From Castanopsis chinensis (Eukaryota > Streptophyta > Magnoliopsida > Fagales > Fagaceae): a DNA stretch of 64,000 nucleotides. Shown here piece by piece: positions 12,290-23,617 of this stretch. Position numbers and translations under genes: made by a program. Location: contig JAVQMG010000087.1 of NCBI GenBank assembly GCA_032878915.1, forward strand, positions 7,424,001-7,488,000, in the 5' to 3' direction. The notes under the pieces were generated by a model, which saw only the letters and a program-made list of their open reading frames with translations, was not told where the DNA came from and did no database searches. The number at the start of each line of letters is the position of its first letter. Position 1 is the stretch's first letter.

Positions 12290-12745
12290 AACAGAAGAAT
12301 CACACACTTACTACATTGCATGAAATAATATAATTAGTTTGCATACTATAAACCATATGAAAAAGTATGGGTTTCAATGGGTTATAGAGGACTTGTGAGC
12401 AGGTTTAATAATGTCTCTTAAAACATAAGATCTCGCAATTATAAAGGATTTGGATTGCATCTTCAGCTTCAAAAAAGTGCAGCTGAACAAAGCTTTGGAA
12501 AATAGCCCTCGAGAGAGATTAATGCTTTGAAAGAAGCTTTGGATTTTGATGGAGTGGTTGTTGTTGTTGTTGGGTTTTGATCTTCTAATAAGCGTTGGGC
12601 TTATTGTATGGGCTTTGTATGTGGGTTTTTGGATTTTGACACCAGAGTTGGGATTCCGTTTGATTGAGTTTGAGTGATTTTTTGTATTTTTGGATTTATT
12701 TAACATGGGCCGGGATTCTTCAGATTGGCCCTTATTTAGTGGTTA
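12290..12745. repeat. Diverged duplicate shared with 17270-17530
   Basis: From CACACACTTACTACATTGCA through GATGGAGTGGTTGTTG, GGGTTTTGATCTTC, TTGTATGGG and CAGATTGGCCCTTA..TTAGT to the end, this stretch aligns in direct orientation with 17270-17530. Several indels are present. It is non-coding. Confidence 0.7.
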
Positions 12746-14144
12746 GCGTGTCAAATGAGTTTATTCTATTTTATTTTTTATATTTAAATATTAATTAAAT
12801 AATATTTATTTAATTAAGACTATTTGCATTATTATCTTCTAAATCTTTTCAATGAATTTTTTGTTCATTTGTTATATTTTTACCTAAATTTTTTTGTGTG
12901 TCTTGTTTAACATTAAAAACAAATTTAACTACAGATGCTTCTTGAGATTCAATTTGTTTTTTCAAGTTTTCTCTTCTTTCATTTTTTAACTTTTTCCTAT
13001 CTAGATGGATATTTTCTAGTAGATGTTTATAATTAATAAAATATTAATAAATATATGAAACATGATTTATAATATAAAATTATAATTTAACTAAAATAAA
13101 ATTTAAAATATAGAACAAAATGCCTAATTTATCAAAAGTAAGATTGCAACTTTACTTAATGATATAGTCACTTTATACTCTAAACTTGCATGAATAAAAA
13201 TTTATTTATCATATAATTGAATAAAATAGTACTAAACTACTAATACAAAAAGTTGATTATTCTTAAAAGATAATTTATAAAAATATACTTAAACAATACA
13301 AATTAAATAAATTACTTGAAATATTAAAAAAATTGGTACTAATAGTAATGGGAAAAATCAAACTAATTTAAGTATAAACAACTTTAAGTAAAGTAAAAAA
13401 TGGGTTGATCCGTAGTTGATATGACACATCAACCCCACATGAGCTATCTATTGTTTTTTTTTTTTTTTTTTTAAAGTACAAACTAGTTGTCAATGTTATG
13501 GATTTTTAATATACAATGCATTTTGTTAGCTAATAAAAGAGGCCATAAATTATTATTTTTTATCTGAGTAAAAGGCTAAATAAGTCTTAATAAAATACTA
13601 ATATGAATATATTATATAGCATTAGTTAAAAGAGGAATCTTTCTATTATTTAAAGGACTTGTATATACGCACCATATGTGATGTGAATATTCATGATATT
13701 CCAAATTAAGTATATTCTACAAATGGTATCTATATATAAACAAGCATAATGCATTAAAATGAGAAACACAGCCTCTTTAAATGCATGAAATGTCAATTTT
13801 CTTTTTGACTCTTTTTTTTTTTCTAATGGCATAAAAAAACATGCATCTCTAATTGCTCCAGTGTTTTTCACCTCTAAAGTGAGTTACATTTTTGCGCTTT
13901 CCCATTAAGCTTGATGCACACTTTTTGTGCTTATTTATTTTTTAAATAAACCTAAATTAAATTGTAGCCATAGGATCTTAACAATATTGATATAAAACCA
14001 TTAATTTGGCATATAAAATCCAATAAACTAATAAAAAAGTTTCATTTCAAATGGATCTACTCTGCTTCATGACTCAAAGTAAAGATCTATCCAGTGCTAC
14101 ATCAAGAATTACATACATATGAGGAGCCAATAAATTGAGATAGC
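12746..14144. other. Non-coding AT-rich stretch
   Basis: Nothing with coding character. There is a T run near 13455-13472; otherwise it is low-complexity AT-rich DNA. Confidence 0.5.
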
Positions 14145-14269
14145 GCCCTCTGGCACCTTCAAGCTTATGGTACTTGTGTTTAAGTACGTGTCTGTTTCTT
14201 GGGATTTCCATCTACGTAGTCTCTAGCCAGCACCTGTTTGTTTCTCATTTCTTCACCATCACCTGCCAT
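14145..14269 (-). pseudogene. Alkenal reductase exon 1 relic
   Basis: On the minus strand the ATG at 14267-14269 opens MAGDGEEMRNKQVLARDYVDGNPK, matching exon 1 of the gene at 41876-44153 almost word for word. A single-base deletion in the PKETDM codons shifts the frame, giving a stop after about 30 residues. DNA homology continues to 14145 (GTGCCAGAGGGC, the PEG codons) and then ends abruptly. Homology to the intact gene also extends upstream through the 5' leader to about 14590. The remaining exons are not adjacent. Confidence 0.87.
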
Positions 14270-14589
14270 GCATTGCTATAAGCCTATAACCTCTCCCTCT
14301 CTTTTTCTCGATAACCTGTTGCACACAATGCAATAATAAAAGAGAGGAACTCTTTTTATCGGCAATACAGTGATCGTTATCAAGTTTGTAAATTGTAAGG
14401 AGATAGGAATTCGACTATTATTCATCAAGAAAGAAGCACAAATATTGTGACAATCAATCATATAAAGTTCGGTAAGATTTGGGGCAAACTTTTGCACGTA
14501 CAATATACATGAAGTCCTTTTTGTACAAGAATCTCCAAATATAGCATTTAATTGTTCAAAATTAACAGTTTGACTCCAAAACGAATTTT

Positions 14590-16429
14590 TCCCACTGATT
14601 TAGTGTCATGATAGACGATATTGGTATAGAGGCTTATGGGCACATCAAAACTAAATTAAATCAATAGGAAAATTTTTCACTTTCAAAAATAGGTCGAGAT
14701 GGTAACAAAGTCCTTGTAGGTAGGATGCCATATGTACGTATATAGTAGGAACCCTTCTAAATTTTTTAAGAAGCATTATAGATATGCTTAGTGCGCCAAG
14801 ATCGAGGTGGGCAAGAAATAATAGTTCTCCCTTTGAACCGCCAAGCACTTCCTGCATGTGGAAGTACTATATATCCTGTCTACAATCTGAACAAACTGAA
14901 CCTAGTTTACCAGAATAATAAATTAGCATAACTAAATACAGTTTATTACACAAAGAAAAGCAAATACGACTAGCAGTTTAGCTTTGTCAAATACTAAACG
15001 ACAGGTAGTGCAGCTAAAGAGGTTGTAGATCTTGTGTACATGCGGCCGTATAGCCTGATCACTAGGGGAAGCACGACTTCCCGTATTGACCATTGCAGTA
15101 TTCACTATTCATGCATGATTTCAGTTCATCTCTTTTCTACTTTTGTGCAATAGCAAGTAACTTCTCTCAGAAGTAACATGCCATGGATTTGAGGTAAAAA
15201 ATTAGCTTCTCTAGAAAAATTGGAGGTAAAGTTATCTACCATGTATAACCTCTACCATGTTGGGTCACAATCTAGCCTAATGTGAACTAAGAAAATCAAT
15301 TAACAATTTTCATCAATTACCAACAAATTTATCAACAAAATTACTAAGCCAAATATCAATCACACATAAAAATACAGAGAGTTATGTGGAAAACACTTTT
15401 TTCTTGAAAGGGAAAAAAAAAAAAAACATTGGACAAACTCCTAATCAATCAATTATTATAAAATCAATTATAATATCTCTCTCAAGTGTATGTTTTACAA
15501 CTAAAGAAAATCTTTTTGTTTTCTTTGCTCTCATACATATTAGTTTTCATCTCACTATGCTCACATTTTCTTTTTTTTCACCACTGCACTCGCTGTGAGT
15601 TCTCTTTTTTTTTCTTCAAGTTGTACACTCTTGGCTACTCTCTCTTTTTCTTTTGTATGATTTGTTACTCTCCCTATAGAGGACACTTGGGCATAGCCAT
15701 CAAAGTTTTTGCAACACCATCTTTATTACTCAATTCCCTATTTCATTGTGGATAATGAATACATTACTTCTTTAATAAAGAATAGACTTTCCTTCCACTC
15801 CAAAAAATAACATTTTCTTCCACACCAAAAAAAAATAATTAATTAAATTAATTTTTTTCTTCTTCAACAAGGAAACTCAATTAGCTTTCTTAGTCACAAT
15901 AGGAAACTTGAGGTAAATTCTCAACGCCCTAAACCACACAAAAGTGGGAACTTTATGTACTAAGTACACCATTTTTTTTTTTTTTTTAATTTCTTCTTCC
16001 ATTTTGGGCTGAAGCCACTCAACAATACTCGTATGGTTTACCAAATGTCCTATACATTACTCTTTGCAATTACAGCTCTTATCAAAAATTTTACAAGTAA
16101 AGCTTTGAGCAAAGAGAAAGTCATGATCAAATCTCAACATAAGAAAGAGGATGGAAAAGATTTGAAAGAAATGGTATTTGAGAGAAAAGAGAAACCATTA
16201 GGAATCCCATAGAATGAGGCAAGCATATTTTGTCTTTAGTTTTTTTTTTTTTTTTTTTAATTGCTCACCAACATGCGTCAACATGGCATAAAATGAGATG
16301 TAAAATGAAAACGGTTAATTTTAGAATTACTTTTGAATAATAAATGCTAGCTTTTGAATTTGGTCATGGCACATGAAAGCGGATACAACTTATCCATGGT
16401 ACACATTGCGAACGTAAAGATGTGGAAAC
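14590..16429. other. Non-coding stretch
   Basis: No gene found. The short frames at 15386-15755 are T-rich and unconvincing. Homopolymer runs lie at 15410-15426 (A), 15970-15988 (T) and 16240-16258 (T). Confidence 0.5.
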
Positions 16430-16788
16430 ACTATGCATAGAAACATTCATAGTATAAGCATTTGGCTCAAATCAAGACCCAATTCCTTCTCAAAAAAAAA
16501 AAAAAAAAAAAAAAAAAAACCCAATTCCTTGCCAAAACACTCCCGAAATTGTTTTAGCTGTCACAATTTTTTTTTTTACCAATTAGACTATTACCCTCTT
16601 AATGTTTACATATATGAAAAACCATGCCTTATTAAAACAGCCCATAGTATATTGAACCCTGAGAATTTACTTACTATGGCTGTCAAGCAGCAATGACTTT
16701 CACCATGGTAATGGGGAGAGGCACTATATATGGTGGTGTATAAGTAAATTCTCAGGGTTCAATACATATGCACAACGAGGTTAAATGA
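16430..16788 (-). repeat. Duplicate of the alkenal reductase 3' flank
   Basis: This stretch aligns with 41520-41875, the 3' flank of the minus-strand alkenal reductase gene (shared CTATGCATAGAAAC, GACCCAATTCCTTG, GAACCCTGAGAATTTACTT, CACCATGGTAATGGGGAGA). A long A run (16492-16519) has been added, and a second copy of the TTCTCAGGGTTCAATA motif lies near 16748. It is the downstream flank carried along with the exon 4-5 relic next door. Confidence 0.8.
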
Positions 16789-17165
16789 TCACTCCCGAGC
16801 AACTACAACTACTTGCTTTCCGACATTGTGGCCACTAAAAATTCCTACAAGAGCTGCAGGGCCATTTTCGAGCCTTCAGCAATGTCTTCCACATATGCTA
16901 TCTTTCCTTCTCTAATGTAAGGCAGCACAAGGTCTAAGAAGTTGGGAAAGAGGTGATAGTAATCCTTCTTTACAAATCCTTTTATGCACCACAGACAATA
17001 AATTTCTTATGCCTTCAGGTTGATCAAGATTGTATTGTGAGATAATTCCAGCTACTGCAGATTATATATGGAGATTGTCCACTAACCTTTTTAGAGTTGC
17101 AAGTCATGCTCTTTATTACAACTGAAAGCGGAAATGATTCTAAACTTGCTCTTCAGCATATCAAC
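16789..17165 (-). pseudogene. Alkenal reductase exon 4-5 relic
   Basis: The minus strand from 17165 reads VDMLKSKF, KEHDL and the end of exon 4 (about 17087-17165), with lost codons. Nearly all of intron 4 and the 5' third of exon 5 are deleted (junction near 17060). The remaining exon 5 encodes the typical C-terminus down to VVVVARE and a stop at 16789-16791. Small deletions break the frame (for example the GLENGPAAL codons and the region near 16975). It is a dead paralogue of the gene at 41876-44153. It lies in the wrong order relative to the exon-1 relic at 14145, so the two are remains of separate copies. Confidence 0.87.
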
Positions 17166-17269
17166 CTTTTTCAGATAAAAGCAGGACATACATGAAGATT
17201 TCATAATAATTTTAAAATTTTAAATATTTATATTTAACAGAACAAGCCTGTTTCCATGTCCCCTGTTTA

Positions 17270-17530
17270 CATGAATCACACACACACTTACTGCATTTTA
17301 TGAAAAAATATAATTTTTTCGAGCTGAAGGCTGAAGCAAAGCTTTGCTTTTGATGGAGTGCTTGTTGTTGGGTTTAGATCTTCCTACAAGTGTTGGGTTT
17401 GTTGTATGGGTTTTCGGATTTGGACCAAAGAGTTGGGGTTCGGTTTGGTTGAGTTTAAGTGAAGGTTTTATTTATTTATTATGGGTTGGGCTTTTTCAGA
17501 TTGGCCCTTAATTAGTAGTTAGGACTTAGT
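17270..17530. repeat. Diverged duplicate shared with 12290-12745
   Basis: Direct-orientation partner of the repeat at 12290-12745 (CACACACTTACTGCAT, GATGGAGTGCTTGTTG, GTTGTATGGG, CAGATTGGCCCTTAATTAG). It sits just upstream, in the sense of the minus-strand gene, of the exon 4 relic, where intron 3 would be. Confidence 0.7.
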
Positions 17531-17850
17531 GTGTGAGGATACCATGTAGAAAGGTGGGGGATCGCATGTTCTAACTTCTAACCTTCGCACTCGCACATAT
17601 TGAGTGCTCCATCAATACATGCAACCGCAAAAAACAAAAGAAAGCAAAGAAACACCGGGCTTGAAAATTGGTTAAATTTGACATGTGGGTTTGGATTAGG
17701 CTCGTTAATCCATTGAATAGAATTATGAATTTATGTCAACTAAACAAGTAAATGAGGACCCTTAGGTAAAAATTCTCTGTCTACTTGGAGTCAAAAGGAA
17801 CATCTATGGCGCATGTGTACATACCATCTGTGATGTGAAGGCTCTAGGCA

Positions 17851-20800
17851 GGGCATAGCTAGGAGTAATTACTTGGGGGGGGGGGGGGGGGTTGTAATAG
17901 AGATATAATGAATATAATTCATAAGTCTATTGGATATAAAATTATCAATTTTCATATATCATCATATACTTGAACATTAATAAACATGAAAAACTGTTTA
18001 GTTCAATATAGGCATACAAAAAAGAACATTCACATCAAATCATGTCTGGCAACGATTTTTCATGGAATAAAATTCATCCATTATCATCTCTACAGTGAAA
18101 TTTTCTGCAATTTCCTTCTCTATATAAACTATCATATTATCTGTCAAAAGCTCATCCTCCATTCTATTGCGAGGTCTTGTTTTTAACAACTTTATAGCTG
18201 AGAAAGCTCGTTCTGTAGTTGCTATAGAAACCAAAAGGGTCAACACAAGACGAATAAGTTTATCAATCAAAAAATAGATTTTAAACTTTCTTGAAATTGT
18301 TAATCCCCTACATAGCTCGAAAATTGTATTCATATTTTGAAAATTTGGATGTTTTATCATATCAAGCTCATAATGTTGCAATTGAAACTCCAAAAGTTCT
18401 TGTTCTTGTTCTGTGAAATCTTGAGGATAATATTTCTTAACCAAATTGCATATATCAAAAATTTTGAATAATCCAAAAGCATCATTGGGATTTAAAGCTG
18501 AACTAAGAATAACAAGTTCTGTTATTAGCTCACAAAATCTACTTTTTAATTCTTGCAATTGAAAGTTTATTGCAACTGTAAATATGTCAATTCTAAAATG
18601 ATGTTCCATTGTTAAATCTTCATCTTGATAACGATATCTACCTCAAGCTTTAGTGTAAGGAATATCAATTTCATGTTGCTAACAAAATGATATAACATTA
18701 GCAAGTAAAGGCTCCCATCCATCATCTCTCAACTTTTGAATAAGTGATTTTGTAGTTGAAACTGAATGCATGACATTTAAAAGGTCTTGAGAATGTTGTT
18801 GCAAAGCTTGACAAACAATATTAGTAATTCTCATTATCTCTTTCATCAAAATCAAGATTAAAATAAATTCAAATGATGTTAATACCTGATAAGCTCTCTC
18901 GGCATCACCGTGTTATTTATAGTTAGCCCCTTCCTCAGAGATAGTGTTGATAACTTTGCAAGTAGTATCAAACATTTTAATCAAACTACAAATAGATTGA
19001 AAATGAGATCCCCACCTAGTATCTCCAGCTCGTTGCAAAGTATCAATTTGGTTTGCACCTCTTCCAGTCTCAATTTCGTTAGAAGCAATCATATTCTCAA
19101 CTTATTCTGCTTGAGCATGTTGCAATTCATCATTACGTTTATTAAAAACAACAACAATATTGATAATATTAACCAAATGATCAAGGAATCGATGAACATC
19201 TTTTACTTCTCTAGACGCTGTAACTAGAGCTAATTGCAACCTATAAGCCATGCAAGGTACATAATAAGCATATGAGCAATCTTCAAGAAAAAGATCTTGT
19301 AATCCATTCCATTCACCACGCATGTTACTAGCCCCATCATATCCTTGACCTCGAATATTTTCAATGTGGAGGTTGTAATGAGAAAGGACAACACATATCT
19401 CATTCTTTAAAGTCAATGCAGTAGTGTCCCTAACATGCACGACATGTAAGAAACACTCTTTAATGAAACCTTCTTTATCAACAAACCTCAAAATGATGGC
19501 CATTTGCTCTCTCTTCAACTCATCTCGAGCTTCATCAACTAGAATGCAAAATTTTGCATCCCCAATTTCTTCACAAATAGCATTTCGCACTTTACTAGCT
19601 AGAATTTGTAAAATCTCCTTTTGAATTGTGGGTGACGTATATTTGGCATTTCGTGGAGCATTTTCCAAGACAACTCTAGCTACATTTTCATTGGAAGTTG
19701 ATGTGTGTTTTATCAATTCAATAAAGTTACCTCAATTTTTTGAATCAAGGCTTTCATCATAACCTCTAAAAGCACAAGCTCGGAATGCTAGCCATCGAGC
19801 ACACTCCATTGAGGTCTTGAGCCGCAATCAATTATTCTCCATTACTTTTGATGTTTGTTTCTTAACTAGTTTGTCAATATGTCCTGAATAATTTATTAGA
19901 TTCTCACAACATTTCTTAGCAATTTTATGTGGTGTATTAGGATCTTTCCCCTCATAACCAATTAAAGAACAATTCATTCCATCCTTCACCTTTTTTCCAA
20001 TTATTAAAACCTTTTTCAGTGAATGCATCTGATCTAGGATGGCTTGTTGGTTTCTTACAAAAAAGGTAGCAAGGTAGACAATAGATTGAATCTGTTGAAG
20101 GTGAGTATTCCAACCAATTTGAATGTGATTCAAACTACCAAGATTGAAAACTACGGCAATGATTTTTCGGTCCTTTGTATGGATACTTTATGTCTCTAGG
20201 TTGATATGGACCGGCTATGAGACAAGCACGTCGAATTTCATCTTGTTCATTGACAGGGAATTCATATATTTGTTTACGTGATCCTGGATCACGATTTATC
20301 CCTTTAGATTCAATTTTTGAACATTTGGAGGGACGCTTATTAGGCATTGAAGTATCAACATTTGTTTCTACAGAAGTCCTAAGTTTTGAATGACTAATAT
20401 TTTTTTTTTTTTAAAGAATGCATCAATTGTTTGTCGTTTGCTCATTATTTGACACCTAATTTCAATCCCAAAAAAAAAAATCAATTCAACTAAATAAACA
20501 AATACACTTGCATTTAAGTAATGAACTTTTAGGATAAAAAAACTAAATAAACAAATCAATTAAAAGTATAAACAAACAACATAAACCAAATACCTAGACT
20601 CTGTGACAGACTCACGGCCCACTACCCCAATTTCCTTCAATAGATTATTTTTATTTTTTATTTTTATAATTTACTTACACAATGCAAGCTGGCAAGCCCT
20701 ACCTGACCCCAACTCAAGGGACAAGACAAACAACACAAAAGCCAAAAGGGAAAAAGGAAAAGGCTAGTCTGAGTCTCAGAGTCAATGGATCAAATAATAA

Positions 20801-21662
20801 AGAATACAATAACAACAAACACAAAAAGACAAAAGAGAAAGTAATAAGTATAAATTGCTTTGCTGGCAAAGGGAAATCACATACACATATTTCATATTTG
20901 ATATTTCTATTCAAGTATCAGTATTTAGTTCAGTACTTCAGTTGTAGAGAAAAAGAGAGAGAAGTCAAGTAAAGAATGAATGAGATGCCTTGAGGAATTG
21001 AGGTGAGGGATTGAGTTGAGGTTGAGCCATTGAGGCAATCAGGCAATGAAGGCTAGTTTAGCAGGTTGGTGGAGGCAGCGGCATCACGATAAGTTGGTGG
21101 AGGCAGTGGCGTCACAATGAGCTGACGGGGTTTCTAAGGCAGTTAGGCAAAGGCGTGAGCCAGTGAGCGTGACACTATTGGAGTTGGAGGCGTGAACTAA
21201 GAAGGTAAAAAACTAAGGGTAAGGCAGAGGCATGTGGTGAGGCGTGAATGAAGATTGTTCATTTGTTCTCTCTTTTAGATTGTTCAGACGGTGAGGATTT
21301 TTTTTTTTTCTAGACGATGAGGATTGAATTCGTTTTGTTTATGTTTAATTAGGTATTTTAGATTTTGGATTCGGGTTGGGCTGGAAGTGTTATGGTTTAG
21401 AAAATAATAATTTTGTTTGCTTAGGGGATTGGGGTTGGCTGGTGGGGCTGGATGTGGGCCAAGTTTTTTGCTTAGTTTGAAGTTGTATTGGACTTAAAGT
21501 CTAGAACTCTAGAAAAATGGTTGAGAATAACATGGGTGGGCCGAATCTTAACTTTGGGGGGGGGGGGGGGCATGTAATTTTTTGACATACTTTAGTGGAA
21601 ATTTGAAAAAATTTGGGGGTGGGGGGGGCATGGCCCCTCCAAGGAGCCAAGTAGCTCTGCCC
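17851..21662 (-). mobile_element. hAT-superfamily DNA transposon with decayed transposase
   Basis: Imperfect terminal inverted repeats GGGCATAGCTA (17851) and TAGCTCTGCCC (ending 21662) are flanked by CTCTAGGCA (17842-17850) and CTCTAGGGA (21663-21671). Eight of nine flanking bases match, as expected for the 8 bp target duplication of hAT elements, although the exact end base is uncertain. G runs lie near both ends, in the same orientation (17875-17891 and 21556-21570). The interior encodes a ZMYM1-like transposase on the minus strand. A region at 21063-21120 repeats a 29-base unit (GTTGGTGGAGGCAG...). Confidence 0.85.
18040..20445 (-). pseudogene. hAT transposase, zinc finger MYM-type protein 1-like, broken
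   Basis: The start is ATG at 20443-20445 (MSKRQTIDAFFKKK, the usual beginning of plant ZMYM1-like proteins). An A/T homopolymer near 20400 shifts the frame. 20135-20347 then reads DPGSRKQIYEFPVNEQDEIR and LIAGPYQPRDIKYPYKG. After another slip, 19828-20133 covers the TTF-type region. 19102-19716 holds the DUF4371 core: ILVDEARDELKREQMAIIL and GQGYDGASNMRGEWNGLQ. A stretch with stops follows (18610-19101), and 18040-18609 ends with the hAT dimerisation domain (ATTERAFSAIKLLKTRPRN..., VYIEKEIAENF). The length, about 800 codons, matches the family. Frameshifts and stops make an active product unlikely. Confidence 0.88.
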
Positions 21663-21671
21663 CTCTAGGGA

Positions 21672-22194
21672 TTCCAAGCTTCAAATTACCCTTAGAAGTT
21701 AGAACACAAAGGTAGTGATGGGTCATGGGTGTGAAGGAATTGATTTCCTCTCAATATTTTGGCTTAGGTGAGAGGGAGAAAGTAGAGAGAAAGACAAGGT
21801 GTTTGGCTCTCACAATCTTTTGAGTTTCTCTTAACTTTCAGTTGGGAATTAGGATTAAAATTATGGGAAATGTGGCTAATATAGTCTGAGTAAAGGATAA
21901 AGCAGTAGAAGAGTTCGTGATAAAATTCTCTGCTATTTTGGAAATTTTGGTCAACCAAGGGTTAGGCGAGTGTTAGCTGAAATTGCCCCCAACTGAATTT
22001 CAAAAGCCAAAAACGTGTCAAACTCGCAGGACCAAGATGGAAATCACTAGAGCAAAGTTGTTTAGAAACTTCAATTTTCAGCACTTGAACTAACTCAAAT
22101 ACAAATTAGCCCATCAAAACAAGGACAAAGTTTAGTTACAAAATTGATTGTAACCCTAAGCTACAACCTTACTTAATATATTTTTATTGGAGGT
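21672..22194. other. Non-coding stretch
   Basis: No gene or clear repeat recognised between the hAT element and the solo LTR. Confidence 0.4.
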
Positions 22195-23249
22195 TGAAAG
22201 CACGGATTTGTGTGAACATACAAGAGCTTGTTTAGACTCCCAATTAAAAGTTACGGCTTGGTTGCTTTTACTCTGAATTAAACTAAGTGCAGAATAAGAG
22301 TAAATGTGCATAAACAACCAATAAAACTACTCTAAGCCATATTCAACAAATATCAAAAATAAAATGAAAGCTAAAAGAGTAGGGAAGAGGGATGCAAATA
22401 CAAGATAACACCGAGACGCATTATCTAAGAGGAAATCGAAAAACTCGACGAAAAACCACTCCGCCGCCCTCTAATCGGTAAATCGATCTACTAGAGAATA
22501 AGTTGGAGTTCACGAATAACAAAAGACTCTCCAAGCCTAGTCTACCCCGTGTACTTAAGCCCTCCAAGTTCTTGCTACCAACTGGCTTCTCGGTACCAAT
22601 TGGCTTCTCTAGCTTTCCTAGATCTCGCAATTCAATCTGATTGCATCCACCAACGATTGGCTTCTTCCAATGCTTCCCAGTAGCACCAAAACTTCACTTT
22701 ACACTCAGATTGGATGTGGTAAGTGTTTGGGCTATCAACCTCTCAAGGATTTGGATATAGAGAGGTAGGAGTAGATGAAAACCACAAGGAAATGTGTAGA
22801 TGATTCTGGGTATAACAATCTCTAACTCTTAAGGGTAATTTCTAGGGTTTTCTCTTTTAAAAGCACTTCATACAATATGTGAGTAATGTGGGTATATACA
22901 GTGTGAGTAAAAACTTGGTAAATCAAACATGACAATATAGCAAAACAAAATGTTTCATGAGTATTTCGCCGGAATGCCTTACCCAGAAGACACTCGGGAA
23001 AACTCTAGGCTGTCATGACTTTTCGTATTCTAGTCATGTGTTCTACATGTGACTACTTCGCGGGATAGCTTCTCGCGAATTCACTTGTTCTTCACTTTAA
23101 GCTTGATTCGTTACACTCTTTCATATACAACCTTTACAATTGGAAAAACCCTACATAAAAATATAGGGAGAAATAATTAAATAAAATTATAATTAAATTT
23201 AGCACGGAATTAAAGTTAACACAAAATAGTTGTAAATAAAAACTTTACA
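22195..23249 (-). mobile_element. Solo LTR, family 1, copy 1
   Basis: On the minus strand the element starts TGTAAAGTTTTTATTTACAA at 23249 and ends CCGTGCTTTCA at 22195. It aligns along its length with 58357-59378 (plus) and 59666-60685 (minus). Flanks are GAGGT (22190-22194) and GTGGT (23250-23254), a 5 bp target duplication with one mismatch. The copy contains the family landmarks GCCGCCCTCTAATCGGTAAA (near 22460) and a TATATAC box near 22893. There is no internal retrotransposon sequence. The open frames inside are chance. Confidence 0.85.
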
Positions 23250-23427
23250 GTGGTAAATTTTGACAAATCCACCATTGGTTTATATCTTCTTTTTATATTC
23301 TCCATGCTTGCAAAATTTTTAAAAAATTAGATATCAATAGCTATGCCATCAATAAATTTTTTAAATTGTAAGTTTTTGTAGTTTAAAATTATGCATAAAA
23401 TATAAACTTATAGATTATATAGTAAAT

Positions 23428-23607
23428 GAGAAATAATATGTCCATAACATTTTTACAACAAATCCTAAGGAGCAAGTTGTTACTAGTTGTTATTGTTGAG
23501 CTAAAAAAGTAATCTCAGTGCTAAATTCAAATTTGAATTAATAACAACTAACCACCTGTAATTTGTTGTGAAAATATTGTAAAAATGTTGTGGACATAAC
23601 ACTTCTC
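23428..23607. mobile_element. 180 bp MITE with MULE-type target duplication
   Basis: The inverted ends GAGAAATAATATGTCC..ATAACATTTTTACAA and, from the other side, GAGAAGTGTTATGTCC..ACAACATTTTTACAA are clear. The element is flanked by identical 10-base copies of TATAGTAAAT (23418-23427 and 23608-23617). Target duplications of 9-10 bases point to a Mutator-like mobiliser. It has no coding capacity. Confidence 0.87.
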
Positions 23608-23617
23608 TATAGTAAAT

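Noticed and set aside
15386..15755. Two overlapping small frames
   Set aside because: T- and Phe-rich, no similarity; probably chance.
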